37,787 bases of DNA. It comes from Neoluteolibacter marinus. Its GTDB lineage: Bacteria > Verrucomicrobiota > Verrucomicrobiia > Verrucomicrobiales > Akkermansiaceae. Where the stretch lies: NCBI RefSeq assembly GCF_014904755.1, contig NZ_JACZFQ010000058.1, positions 1-37,787 on the forward strand, given 5' to 3'. Each line of letters begins with the position of its first letter. The stretch's first letter is position 1. The translations under genes were made by a program, and so were the position numbers. The notes beneath the pieces are model-generated. The model worked only from the letters and a program-made list of their open reading frames with translations. It made no database searches and had not been told where the DNA came from. Positions 15,673-23,621 of this stretch are shown one piece after another.

Positions 15673-16134
15673 GGCACCACGAATAGGACGAATCTTGCGA
15701 ATCTCTGGGTGGCTGAGATTAGCGGACGATGCGTTCGTACTGGAGGTCTTTGGGTTTGCCGAAATTGACAAGGAGGCCGAGGCGGAATGAAGAGGCCTTG
15801 AGGTAGTTGTGGACCTGGGCGCGATGTTCGTCGGTCAGGTTGCTGACGGCTTTCAATTCCACGATGATCTTGGACCAGGCGACGAGATCCGGTTCGTATT
15901 TCTTGGTGAGGAGGTTGCCCTTGTACCAGATCTCGAGCTTTGGCTTGGAAACGAAGGGCAGCGAGCGTCGGCCGAGCTCGCTCTCCAGCGCCTCTTGGTA
16001 AACGTCCTCCAGGAACCCGCTGCCCATTTCGTTGTAAACCTCGAAGCAGGCGCCGATCAGATCGTAAGCCTCCTTCTTGTAGATCAACTCCATGGACAGA
16101 CGGGATTCGTGGAATTCGTTGGATTCGTGGTGCC
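15673..16134. mobile_element. Putative small cassette with terminal inverted repeats carrying the GxxExxY gene
   Basis: The ends are GGCACCACGAAT (15673-15684) and its exact complement ATTCGTGGTGCC (16123-16134). Each end continues inward with two more CGAAT motifs at a strict 9-base period: starts 15680, 15689, 15698 on the left and, as ATTCG, 16105, 16114, 16123 on the right. The bases between the motifs differ, so the periodic CGAAT pattern is what is conserved. The cassette fills exactly the gap between the flotillin stop (16136) and the ATPase start (15661). No transposase is encoded, so if it moves, something else must move it. No target-site duplication was identified. Confidence 0.6.
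15719..16093 (-). CDS. GxxExxY protein (PD-(D/E)xK-like)
   Basis: A 124-residue protein of the GxxExxY family. The name-giving motif is GFLEDVY at residues 26-32. A nuclease-like core follows: D69 (YEPDL), E79-L-K81 (VELKAV) and a helix with Q93 and Y97 (AQVHNYL), then LGLLVNFG near the end. This fits the small PD-(D/E)xK-superfamily proteins that recur as paralogues in Verrucomicrobiota, Planctomycetes and Bacteroidetes; catalytic activity has not been established to my knowledge. The length is typical and the protein looks intact. It lies inside a TIR-bounded cassette between two genes of a conserved operon and in the same direction, so it is probably co-transcribed and non-polar. Confidence 0.9.
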   Translation of the reverse strand: MELIYKKEAYDLIGACFEVYNEMGSGFLEDVYQEALESELGRRSLPFVSKPKLEIWYKGNLLTKKYEPDLVAWSKIIVELKAVSNLTDEHRAQVHNYLKASSFRLGLLVNFGKPKDLQYERIVR

Positions 16135-16135
16135 C

Positions 16136-18223
16136 TTATTGCAGCACCTTCGAGGCCTTTTCGTCGGTGAGGCCGAAGCGGTCGGCGGCGCCGAGGAGGC
16201 TGATGAGCTTGCTGCGGGTCTCGCCGCTGGAGCTGCCGAGGAACTGGGCCAGGGCGGCGCCGACGGTGAGGTTCTTGACGTCCTCGCTGGTGACGCCGAA
16301 CTGGCCGGCCCACTCGCGGAGCTGCGACTTGAAGTAGTCCGGGTCGCCGTTGAAGAAGGTCTCCTTGACGTCGCCGAGCACCTGGCTGTTGCCGACCATG
16401 CGGTCGACCGACTTGCCGTTGGAGATGGCGCCGGCGATCTGGTCGAAGAACTTGCCCTCGCCGCCGATGATCTCGATCTTGGCGGACTTCATGGCCTCGC
16501 CGATGACCGCGGCCTGGGCCTCGGCGATGTCCTTCTGGATGTGGATGCCGGCGAGTTCGATCGCCTTGTCCTTCTCGAGGCGGAGCTTGAACTCCTCGTG
16601 GGCCTGGCCGGCTTCCTCGAAGAGCTTCATGGCGTCGGCCTTCTTGTGGATGCCTTCGGCTTCGGCTTCGTACTTGAGGCGGCTGACCTCGGCTTCGGCC
16701 GTGCCCTGCTTCTGGGTGGCGTCGGCCTTGGCGATCATGACCTCGGCTTCGCCCATGCCCGGGGCGGCAGTTTCCTTGGCGGTGGCTTCGGCGAGCAGCT
16801 TCTTGGCGTGGGCCTGCTTCTCGCTGGCGCTCTGCTCGGCCTCGGCGGCGATGACGACCTCCTCGGCCTTGAGCTCGGCTGACTTCTTCGAGGCCTCGGC
16901 GGCCTTGACCTTCTCGTAGAGGTCCTGGTCGGCCTTGAGCTTGGCGGCCTCCTGCGAAGCCTCGGCTTCCTTGATCTTGCGGATCATCTCCTCCTGGGCG
17001 AGCGCCTCGGCGAGGGTGACCTTGACCTGCTTGTCGCGGTCGGCGCCGGCGAAGGCCTCGGTGTCCTTGATGCGCTCCTGCTCGACGACGACCAGCTTCT
17101 CGACGGCGACGCGTTCCTTGATGACGTCCTGGATGGCCTTCTTCTCGACCTCGACGGCCTTCTCCTTCTCGATCGCCTTCAGCGTGGTGATCCGCTCGCG
17201 CTCGATCGACTCGAGTTCCTGGTCGCGCTTGACGCGTTCGACCTCGACCACGTCGGTGCGCTCCTTGTTGCGCTGGGCGACGAGCACCTGGCGGTCCTTG
17301 TTCTGGGTGGCGACCTCAATCTCCTCCTCGGCGGCGATGCGGGCGCGTTCGGACTTCTGGCGCTCCTCTTCCTGCACCTTCTTGGTCTCGGCTTCCTCGC
17401 GGGCCTTCACGCTCTCGACCTCGCGCTGCTGCTTGGCCTCGGTCTCGGCGAGCTGGCGCTCGAGTTCGAGGATGGCTTCGCGGGCCTCGACGTCCTGCTG
17501 CTTGATGACGCGCTCCTTGTCGCGCTGAATGTTGTTGGAAAGCTTGGCCTGGGTGGCGGTCAGCTCGGTGATCTTCTTGATGCCCTGGGCGTCGAGGATG
17601 TTGTCGGGATCGAGCGCCTCGATCGGGGTCTGCTCGAGGTAGTCGATGGCGGCGTCATCGAGGATGAAGCCGTTGAGGTTGGTGCCGATGATCTTGATGA
17701 TCTCGTCGCGGAAGGTCTCGCGTTCCTCGTAGAGCTCGGTGAAGTCGAAGCGCTTGCCGACGGTCTTGAGGGCCTCGGAGAACTTCGCGTCGAAGAGGCC
17801 GCGAATTTCCTCGGTGTTGGACGCGCGGTCGCAGCCGACCGACTGGGCGACGCGCAGGACGTCCTCCTCGGTCTGGTTGACGCGGACGAAGAAGGCGACC
17901 TTGATGTCGGCGCGCATGTTGTCCTTGCAGATCAGGCCGTTCTTGGCGGTGCGGTCGATCTCCACCCGCTTGAGGGAGATGTCCATGGTCTCCAGGCGGT
18001 GGAGCACCGGGATGACGCACATCCCGTTGAAGCTGACCTTGGTGCCGCCGACGCCGGTCTTGATCAGCGCCTGGCCGCGCTGGGCCTTGCGGTAGAGCAT
18101 CGAGTAGACGACGGCGAGCGCGACGACGAGCGCGAGGATCGCGCCGACCGCCAGGGCGATGATGAGCGTGGTGCCCTCGAGAAGGGCGGCCAGCACGGGT
18201 GTTGCGAACGAATGCATATTCAT
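16136..18223 (-). CDS. Flotillin family protein (YqiK-like)
   Basis: A 695-residue membrane-anchored flotillin. One N-terminal transmembrane segment (about residues 18-43, TTLIIALAVGAILALVVALAVVY) is followed by an SPFH/band 7 domain (about 45-235, with GTKVSFNGMCVIPVLHRLE and RVEIDRTAKNGLICKDNM). A very long coiled coil (about 235-560, alternating Glu/Ala/Lys/Arg repeats) leads to a small C-terminal domain. By family knowledge flotillins form oligomeric scaffolds at the inner membrane that organise lipid microdomains and respond to membrane stress. The start overlaps the stop of the YqiJ-like gene by four bases (ATGA), implying translational coupling, and the AAA ATPase lies downstream, interrupted only by the GxxExxY cassette. 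Confidence 0.93.
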   Translation of the reverse strand: MNMHSFATPVLAALLEGTTLIIALAVGAILALVVALAVVYSMLYRKAQRGQALIKTGVGGTKVSFNGMCVIPVLHRLETMDISLKRVEIDRTAKNGLICKDNMRADIKVAFFVRVNQTEEDVLRVAQSVGCDRASNTEEIRGLFDAKFSEALKTVGKRFDFTELYEERETFRDEIIKIIGTNLNGFILDDAAIDYLEQTPIEALDPDNILDAQGIKKITELTATQAKLSNNIQRDKERVIKQQDVEAREAILELERQLAETEAKQQREVESVKAREEAETKKVQEEERQKSERARIAAEEEIEVATQNKDRQVLVAQRNKERTDVVEVERVKRDQELESIERERITTLKAIEKEKAVEVEKKAIQDVIKERVAVEKLVVVEQERIKDTEAFAGADRDKQVKVTLAEALAQEEMIRKIKEAEASQEAAKLKADQDLYEKVKAAEASKKSAELKAEEVVIAAEAEQSASEKQAHAKKLLAEATAKETAAPGMGEAEVMIAKADATQKQGTAEAEVSRLKYEAEAEGIHKKADAMKLFEEAGQAHEEFKLRLEKDKAIELAGIHIQKDIAEAQAAVIGEAMKSAKIEIIGGEGKFFDQIAGAISNGKSVDRMVGNSQVLGDVKETFFNGDPDYFKSQLREWAGQFGVTSEDVKNLTVGAALAQFLGSSSGETRSKLISLLGAADRFGLTDEKASKVLQ

Positions 18224-18867
18224 TGGGGTGGGTTGTCTGCGGACAGGGAACGGACGGTGTAGACGCCGGTGTCGGCGTCGTGGGCGATCACGATGACTTC
18301 AGCGTCGCGCGGAAGAGGGGACGAGCCGGCGGCGACGCGGGCGTTGAGATAGAGCGGGGCGCCGGCGTTCTCGATCTCGACCTGGCCCGAGCGCTCGTCG
18401 ACCTCGGCGGTGCGGACGATGCCGGTGCGGCCGATGACCGGGACGTGCTTCTCGTCGTCGGACTTGAGCAGGCGGAAGAGCGGCTTGAGCGGCGCGACCA
18501 CGAAGCGGGTGAGGATCACCGCGCCGGCCAGCGAGCCGAGGGCAACGATGCCTCCGGTGGTGCCCGACTGCGCCTGGTTGAACCAGAGGTTGCCGAGCAT
18601 GGCGCAGGTCCAGAGCAGGATGACGAGCACCGAGAGGACGACCATCAGCGGGACGTCCTTGGCGTTGACGATCCGCAGCGCGCTGGAAAGCATGCCGCCG
18701 GAGTCGCCGCTGTCACCATCCGGGCCGTCGGTGTCGAAATCGACATCGAGGAAGTCGAGATCCACCGCGCCGAGCATGTTCAGCACCCAGTAGAGGGCGA
18801 CCGGGACCAGGAGGATGGTCAAGGGCAGCACCTGGGGGCTGATGGCGAGTTCGAGGATCTCTTTCAC
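18220..18867 (-). CDS. YqiJ-like membrane protein with OB-fold (NfeD-type) domain
   Basis: A protein of about 215 residues. Hydrophobic segments lie near residues 10-30 (VLPLTILLVPVALYWVLNML), 70-92 (VPLMVVLSVLVILLWTCAML) and 105-125. A C-terminal beta-barrel region (VIGRTGIVRTAEVDERSGQV...LYLNARV) resembles the OB-fold of YqiJ/NfeD proteins, the usual partner of flotillins in bacteria. A Gly/Asp/Ser-rich loop separates the first two helices. I place the start at the GTG at 18867 (VKEILELAISPQ) because the residues upstream of it look unlike a membrane-protein N-terminus; the frame stays open to an ATG at 18933, giving 237 residues. It is the first gene of the operon and is coupled to flotillin by a four-base overlap. 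Confidence 0.85.
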   Translation of the reverse strand: MKEILELAISPQVLPLTILLVPVALYWVLNMLGAVDLDFLDVDFDTDGPDGDSGDSGGMLSSALRIVNAKDVPLMVVLSVLVILLWTCAMLGNLWFNQAQSGTTGGIVALGSLAGAVILTRFVVAPLKPLFRLLKSDDEKHVPVIGRTGIVRTAEVDERSGQVEIENAGAPLYLNARVAAGSSPLPRDAEVIVIAHDADTGVYTVRSLSADNPPQ

Positions 18868-18992
18868 GACGCGCGCATTCCAGACAATGCGCTGTCTTTG
18901 GGCGACTACAAAACCGGGGGCCGTTTCGATCAAGTTGAGTGCCAGACCAAGGGAAGCGAGGCGGGTGTTGTGATTTTGAGGGAAGGATGGAA

Positions 18993-19076
18993 GGGAACGC
19001 CGACTTCAGTCGGCTTGGAATGGAATCGAGGAGCTCCCCGGTCGGTCTTTCCAAGCCGACTGAAGTCGGCGCTCCC
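18993..19076. repeat. REP-type pair: nested palindromes in inverted orientation
   Basis: A 28-base arm (18993-19020) is repeated in inverted orientation at 19049-19076 with one mismatch. Each arm contains its own palindrome GCCGACTTCAGTCGGC (7-bp stem, TC or GA centre) followed by TTGGAA. The 28-base spacer is unrelated. This is the architecture of a REP doublet. It lies between the operon promoter region of the YqiJ-like gene and the glyoxalase gene, both leftward, so it may also stabilise the end of an mRNA or stop supercoiling. Confidence 0.85.
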
Positions 19077-19095
19077 TCGGCGCCCGTAGCCGATG

Positions 19096-19470
19096 CTATC
19101 GTTCGAGGATTTCCACCTCGTAGCCGTCGGGGTCGGTGACGAAGGCCATCTTGCGCTGGCCGGAGGTGAATTTCTCGCGCCAGCCGCCGGGCCAGATCTC
19201 GATGCCGGCCTTTTCGACGCCGTCGCAGTATTCGACGATGTCGGGGACGCCGAGGCAGGTGTGCATCAGGTCCTCGGGGCAGGTGGCGGTGTAGTCGGGC
19301 GAGTGGCAGAGTTCGAGGAACACGTCATTTCCCTCCAGCTCGAGGAAGGCGAGCTGGTTGCCCTGGGGCGAGTCCTGGCGGCGGCTCTCCTTGTAGCCGA
19401 GCTTTTCGTAGAAGGCGATCGAGCGGTCGATGTCGGCGACGCGGATGCGGGTGTGGAGGAACTTGATCAT
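19096..19470 (-). CDS. gloA: Glyoxalase I (lactoylglutathione lyase) / VOC family
   Basis: A 124-residue vicinal-oxygen-chelate protein. The four metal ligands expected for glyoxalase I are in place: H6 (FLHTRIRV), E53 (VFLELCH), H70 (LMHTCLGV) and E120 (DPDGYEVEILE). LGYKESRR and AFVTDPDGYE are typical of GloA. The predicted reaction converts the hemithioacetal of methylglyoxal and glutathione (or a comparable thiol) to S-D-lactoylglutathione in the cytosol. I chose the start at 19470 because the family begins with this M.(K/R)..H pattern; an open frame continues upstream to 19533. Other VOC enzymes cannot be fully excluded. The gene is monocistronic as far as can be seen and is divergent from the universal stress gene. 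Confidence 0.83.
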   Translation of the reverse strand: MIKFLHTRIRVADIDRSIAFYEKLGYKESRRQDSPQGNQLAFLELEGNDVFLELCHSPDYTATCPEDLMHTCLGVPDIVEYCDGVEKAGIEIWPGGWREKFTSGQRKMAFVTDPDGYEVEILER

Positions 19471-19597
19471 GGCGGGCGGACCATGAGGCCGGAGCAGCGG
19501 GCTGTCATGCGCGGATGTCGCGTGAATTTGCAAAGATCACGCGTGATCCATCTGGCCCTTGGCGCTGCGGCGATTCCCGTGATAGGGGTTAGGTGCC

Positions 19598-20047
19598 ATG
19601 AAAACCATTGTTGCCGCCGTTGATTTCTCGAATGCCACCCCCGGAGTGCTCGAAGCCGCGGTGAAGATCGCCAAGGCCTTCGGTTCGTCGCTGCACCTGC
19701 TGCACGTGCTCGAGCCGGAGCCGAGTTACACCGCCTACGGGTTCACGCCGGATGAGTTCCCGGCGATCCACATGTTCCAGGAAGAAGCCCGCAAGCGCGC
19801 GACCTCGCGGCTCGACGAGTTGCTGGCCAAGGTCGGGGGCGATCTTGCCGGCGTCACGGTGCATCTCGCCGAAGGCAGCCCGCTGCACGCGGTCCTGGAC
19901 TACGCGAAGAAAATCGACGCGAATCTGGTCGTCGTCGGTTCGCACGGTCACGGCGCGGTGGCCTCGTTGCTGATCGGCAGCGTGGCGGAGGGTTTGATCC
20001 GCAAGGCGGTGGTGCCGACGATGGTGGTGCCGGCCCAGGCGAAATAG
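19598..20047 (+). CDS. Universal stress protein (UspA family)
   Basis: A 149-residue single-domain Usp. It begins MKTIVAAVDFS, with the family Asp at the end of strand 1, and has the full nucleotide-binding signature G-2x-G-9x-G-S: GSHG at 114-117 and GS at 127-128. That makes it an ATP-binding subtype. The C-terminal strand VVPTMVVPA is also typical. Such proteins act in the cytosol during stress or growth arrest. AGGT a few bases upstream of the ATG may serve as ribosome-binding site. An MscS channel gene follows after 87 bases in the same direction, suggesting a shared stress role. Confidence 0.93.
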   Translation: MKTIVAAVDFSNATPGVLEAAVKIAKAFGSSLHLLHVLEPEPSYTAYGFTPDEFPAIHMFQEEARKRATSRLDELLAKVGGDLAGVTVHLAEGSPLHAVLDYAKKIDANLVVVGSHGHGAVASLLIGSVAEGLIRKAVVPTMVVPAQAK

Positions 20048-20134
20048 AGGCACGTGGTCTGCTGGACCCCGCTGGACCGCTCCTGCTGCCGACACCCGGT
20101 TGACAGCGGGGAGACCCGGTCCACGGGAGTGATG

Positions 20135-21757
20135 ATGACGCCAGCGAAGAGCCAAGCCCGCCCTCACCGACGAATCCTTCGGGCCTTCGCCGCCCTGCTT
20201 TTGCTTTCCTGCCTTCCGGTCGCAGCCGCGGAGCCGCCGGGGGAACCGACCGTCGAGATCGCCAAGGAACACGCGCGCGTGCTGAAGTCCGACCTGGCGC
20301 TGGCGGCGCACCGGCTCGGCGAGGCGGTCGATCTCGGCGCGCAAGACGCCGGTTCCGGGTGGCTGGACCAGCCGTGGTGGTTGGGCGTCAGCGCGGCACG
20401 CTATCTCGCCGCGGCTCTGATCCTGACCGCGGTCGGGCTGCTGACGGGGCTGATCGTCCGGCAAATCCGCAAGCGGGCCGGCAGGATCGACAACGGCGGG
20501 ATCCGGACCTGGCCGCGGCTGGTCCTGACCTCCGCGCGGAAACCGTTGGCGATGATTCTGTGGATCTACGGCGTCTACTTTGCGCTCGGCATCCTCTTCG
20601 ACGCCATGCCGCCGGATGCGCCGCCCGCGGCATGGGGCGGGAAACTTGTCGGCCTGACTTTTACCGGGCTCACCGCGGCGATCTTCTGGTTGGCGTTCCG
20701 GCTGATCCGCGCGGGCCAGAAGAAGATGGAGGGATGGGCCGACCGCCGGCCGGGCATCACCGACAACATCATCGTGCCGATCGCCGCGACGGCGTTGCGG
20801 CTGGCCACCCTGGTGACCGGCGTCTATGTCCTGATCGGGACCACGGATCCGCCGCCGCCCTTGGACTGGATGGCTTCGAAGCTGGCGGCGATGTTCGCCA
20901 TTGGCTGCGTCGCGCGCCTGATCATCCGATCCGCGAGAGTCGCCGAGGGCGTGCTGCTGAAGGCGCACCGGATGGACGTCGCGGATAACCTGAAGGCGCG
21001 CCAGATTTACACCCAGGTGTCGGTGATCCGGAAGGTCATCGTGGTCTGCGCCGGCGCGCTGGCGGTGGCCTGCATGCTGATGTTGTTCGAGCCGGTGCGG
21101 CAGCTCGGCACCAGCATCCTCGCTTCGGCGGGGATCGCGGGGATCGTCCTCGGCCTGGCGGCACAGAAAACCCTGTCGAACCTCTTCGCCGGCATCCAGA
21201 TCGCCGTCTCGCAGCCGATCCGGATCGACGACGTGGTGATCGTCGAGGGCGAATGGGGGAAGATCGAGGAGATCTCGCTGACCTTCGTCACGGTCTGCAT
21301 CTGGGACCTGCGGCGGCTGGTGCTGCCGATCAACTACTTCATCGAGAAGCCGTTCCAGAACTGGACCCGCAACTCGGCGACGCTGCTCAACAGTGTCTTC
21401 ATCTACAGCGACTACACGCTTCCGGTGGAGCCGCTGCGCCGGGAGCTGCGGCGCTTGTTAGAAGCCAACCCGTTGTGGGATGGCGGGGCCTGTGTGCTGC
21501 AGGTGACCGATTCGACCCCGCAGGCGATGGAAATCCGCTGCCTGATGACCTCGAGCGACGCGCCGAAGGGCTGGGACCTCAAGTGCGAGGTCCGCGAAGG
21601 TCTGGTGACCTTCATCCGCGAGAACTACCCCGAATGCCTGCCGCGGGTCCGCGCCGAGGTGCGCCGCGATGGCGTCGCGCCCGTGCCGGTGGCTGCATCG
21701 GCATCGGGCCCGGCTTCGGGAACCGGCGAGTCGTCGCCGGGGTTGGCGGTTCGGTGA
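20135..21757 (+). CDS. Mechanosensitive ion channel, MscS family
   Basis: A protein of 540 residues with an N-terminal signal-like segment (RRILRAFAALLLLSCLPVAAA), a periplasmic stretch to about residue 85, then about five transmembrane segments. The MscS core is clear: a pore-lining, Gly/Ala-rich helix (LGTSILASAGIAGIVLGLAA, QKTLSNLFAGIQIA) followed by the beta domain (IRIDDVVIVEGEWGKIEEI, TFVTVCIWDLRRLVLPINYF). Longer than E. coli MscS (286 residues), it belongs to the larger MscS-like members with extra N-terminal helices. It would release solutes on hypo-osmotic shock. The frame opens at 20054; I use the ATG at 20135 because a GGGAG motif lies five bases before it and a signal sequence follows. 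The adjacent ATG at 20132 is too close to that motif. Confidence 0.92.
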   Translation: MTPAKSQARPHRRILRAFAALLLLSCLPVAAAEPPGEPTVEIAKEHARVLKSDLALAAHRLGEAVDLGAQDAGSGWLDQPWWLGVSAARYLAAALILTAVGLLTGLIVRQIRKRAGRIDNGGIRTWPRLVLTSARKPLAMILWIYGVYFALGILFDAMPPDAPPAAWGGKLVGLTFTGLTAAIFWLAFRLIRAGQKKMEGWADRRPGITDNIIVPIAATALRLATLVTGVYVLIGTTDPPPPLDWMASKLAAMFAIGCVARLIIRSARVAEGVLLKAHRMDVADNLKARQIYTQVSVIRKVIVVCAGALAVACMLMLFEPVRQLGTSILASAGIAGIVLGLAAQKTLSNLFAGIQIAVSQPIRIDDVVIVEGEWGKIEEISLTFVTVCIWDLRRLVLPINYFIEKPFQNWTRNSATLLNSVFIYSDYTLPVEPLRRELRRLLEANPLWDGGACVLQVTDSTPQAMEIRCLMTSSDAPKGWDLKCEVREGLVTFIRENYPECLPRVRAEVRRDGVAPVPVAASASGPASGTGESSPGLAVR

Positions 21758-21822
21758 CACGCGCGTCATGAGAAAATCCCCGCTTCCCTCCCGTAGCGTG
21801 CCGGTTAGCCTGAAACAAACCC

Positions 21823-23607
21823 ATGGCCATTCTCACCGATCGAAAGTCCGTCCGCGAATATGATGTCATCATTGTCGGCTCCGGCGCGGGCGGCGGGATG
21901 ATGGGCATGCTGCTAAGCCTCAGCGGCGTGAAGGTCCTGATGCTGGAAGCCGGGCGCAACTACGACCCGGTGAAGGAGACGCCGATGTTCAACACGCCGG
22001 AGATGGCCCCGCTGCGCGGGAAGTCGACTCCCGACCGGCCCTTCGGCCACTACGACGCGACGGTGGGCGGCGGCTGGCAGGTGCCGGGTGAGCCGTATGG
22101 CGACAAGGAGGGAACCCAGGAGGACTTCTGGTGGTGGCGGCCGCGGATGCTCGGCGGACGCACCAACCACTGGGGACGCATTTCGCTGCGCTTCGGCGAG
22201 TATGACTTCAAGCCGAAGTCGCGCGACGGACTCGGCTACGACTGGCCGATCTCCTACGAGGACCTCGCGCCGTACTACGACAAGACCGAGATGATGGTCG
22301 GCATTTACGGCTCGAACGAGGGCCTGGAGAACACGCCGAACTCGCCGCCCGGGATCCTGCAGACGCCGCCGAAGGCGCGCGCCGGCGAGCTGCTGGCCAA
22401 GAAGCACGCCCGCGGCCTGGGCATCCCCATCATCCCGATCCACCGCGCGGTGCTGAGCGAGCGGATGGACGGCCCGAAACTTGCCGCGAAGCTTTTCCCC
22501 GACAATCCGCTGGCCCGCCGGCTGGTGGCGGCCGACATGTCGGCGCGGGCCGCCTGCTTCTGGGCTACCGAGTGCGGCCGCGGCTGCTCGATCCGCGCGA
22601 ATTTCCAGAGCACCACCGTCCTGCTGCCGCCGGCACTGGCGAGCGGCAACCTCGACATCATCACCGACGCGATGGTGCGCGAGGTCCTGACCGATGACTC
22701 GGGCAAGGCCACCGGCGTCCACTACGTCGACAAGGTCACCCGCATCGATTCGATCGCCAAGGCGCGGGTCGTGATCCTCAGCGCGAGCACCTGCGAGACG
22801 GCGCGGATCCTCCTCAACTCGAAGAGCGTCCGCTTTCCCGACGGGCTGGCCAACAGCAGCGGGCAGGTCGGCAAGAACCTCACCGACACTGTCGGCTCGT
22901 CGATGGCCGGCCACATTCCCGCGATGGAAAGCCTGCCGCCGTACAACGAGGACGGCGCCGGCGGCGGTCACGTCTACACCCCGTGGTGGAACTACGGGAT
23001 CCAGGAAAAGCTCGGCTTCGCCCGCGGCTACCACATCGAGATCGGCGGCGGCCGGATGATGCCCGGGATGGGTTCGCTGGGGATGCTCGATGCGACCTCG
23101 CCCGGCGTCTACGGCAAGAAGCTCAAGCAGGAAGCCCGCCGCTACTACGGCGCGGTGATGGGCTTCGCCGGTCGCGGCGAGATGATCCCGAACGAGAACT
23201 GCTACTGCGAGATCGATCCCGACCGGGTCGACCAGTGGGGCATCCCGATCCTGCGATTCCATTGGAAATGGTCCGACCACGAGATCAACCAGGCGACGCA
23301 CATGCAGAACACCTTCGCCGAGATCATCAACGCGATGGGCGGCAAGGCGACGCCGCGGCCGGGCCGCGAGGCGCTGAACAAGCCGGGCGAAATCATCCAC
23401 GAGGCCGGCACCGCCCGGATGGGGCCGACGGCCAAGGATTCGGTGGTCAACTCCTTCGGCCAGACCTGGGACGTGAAGAACCTGTTCCTGATGGATGCCT
23501 CGATCCTGCCGTCAAACCCCGACAAGAACCTCACCCTCACGGTGATGGCGCTCGCCTGGCGCTCCGCCGACTACCTGCTCGGTGAAATGAAGAGCGGCAA
23601 CCTCTGA
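21823..23607 (+). CDS. GMC family oxidoreductase (large subunit)
   Basis: A 594-residue FAD-dependent dehydrogenase. The N-terminal Rossmann motif is VIIVGSGAGGG (residues 15-25). The family LGGRTNHWGR segment sits near 110. The C-terminal domain has the catalytic His at about 526 in HEAGTARMG and the NPDKNLTLTVMALAWRSADYL signature (565 onward). Together with the following gene it resembles the gluconate/2-keto-gluconate or sugar-dehydrogenase type, oxidising an alcohol or aldehyde group of a sugar and passing electrons to the respiratory chain; the substrate is unknown. It has no export signal of its own, so it probably leaves the cytoplasm with the Tat-dependent small subunit. The two genes are 14 bases apart. 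Confidence 0.92.
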   Translation: MAILTDRKSVREYDVIIVGSGAGGGMMGMLLSLSGVKVLMLEAGRNYDPVKETPMFNTPEMAPLRGKSTPDRPFGHYDATVGGGWQVPGEPYGDKEGTQEDFWWWRPRMLGGRTNHWGRISLRFGEYDFKPKSRDGLGYDWPISYEDLAPYYDKTEMMVGIYGSNEGLENTPNSPPGILQTPPKARAGELLAKKHARGLGIPIIPIHRAVLSERMDGPKLAAKLFPDNPLARRLVAADMSARAACFWATECGRGCSIRANFQSTTVLLPPALASGNLDIITDAMVREVLTDDSGKATGVHYVDKVTRIDSIAKARVVILSASTCETARILLNSKSVRFPDGLANSSGQVGKNLTDTVGSSMAGHIPAMESLPPYNEDGAGGGHVYTPWWNYGIQEKLGFARGYHIEIGGGRMMPGMGSLGMLDATSPGVYGKKLKQEARRYYGAVMGFAGRGEMIPNENCYCEIDPDRVDQWGIPILRFHWKWSDHEINQATHMQNTFAEIINAMGGKATPRPGREALNKPGEIIHEAGTARMGPTAKDSVVNSFGQTWDVKNLFLMDASILPSNPDKNLTLTVMALAWRSADYLLGEMKSGNL

Positions 23608-23621
23608 AACCCCGACCTGCC

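Noticed and set aside
11555-15790. Very long plus-strand open frames opposite the AAA ATPase (for example 11555-12778 and 14033-15790) and a minus-strand frame 12687-15164 in another phase
   Set aside because: They read as low-complexity Ala/Gly/Val/Leu/Glu or Arg/Pro strings, the expected shadow of a GC-rich coding strand. The ATPase frame has recognisable domains and motifs.
19589-23400. Long minus-strand frames opposite the Usp/MscS (19589-20968) and GMC (21913-23400) genes
   Set aside because: Arg/Gly/Gln-rich shadow translations without motifs; the plus-strand genes are unambiguous.
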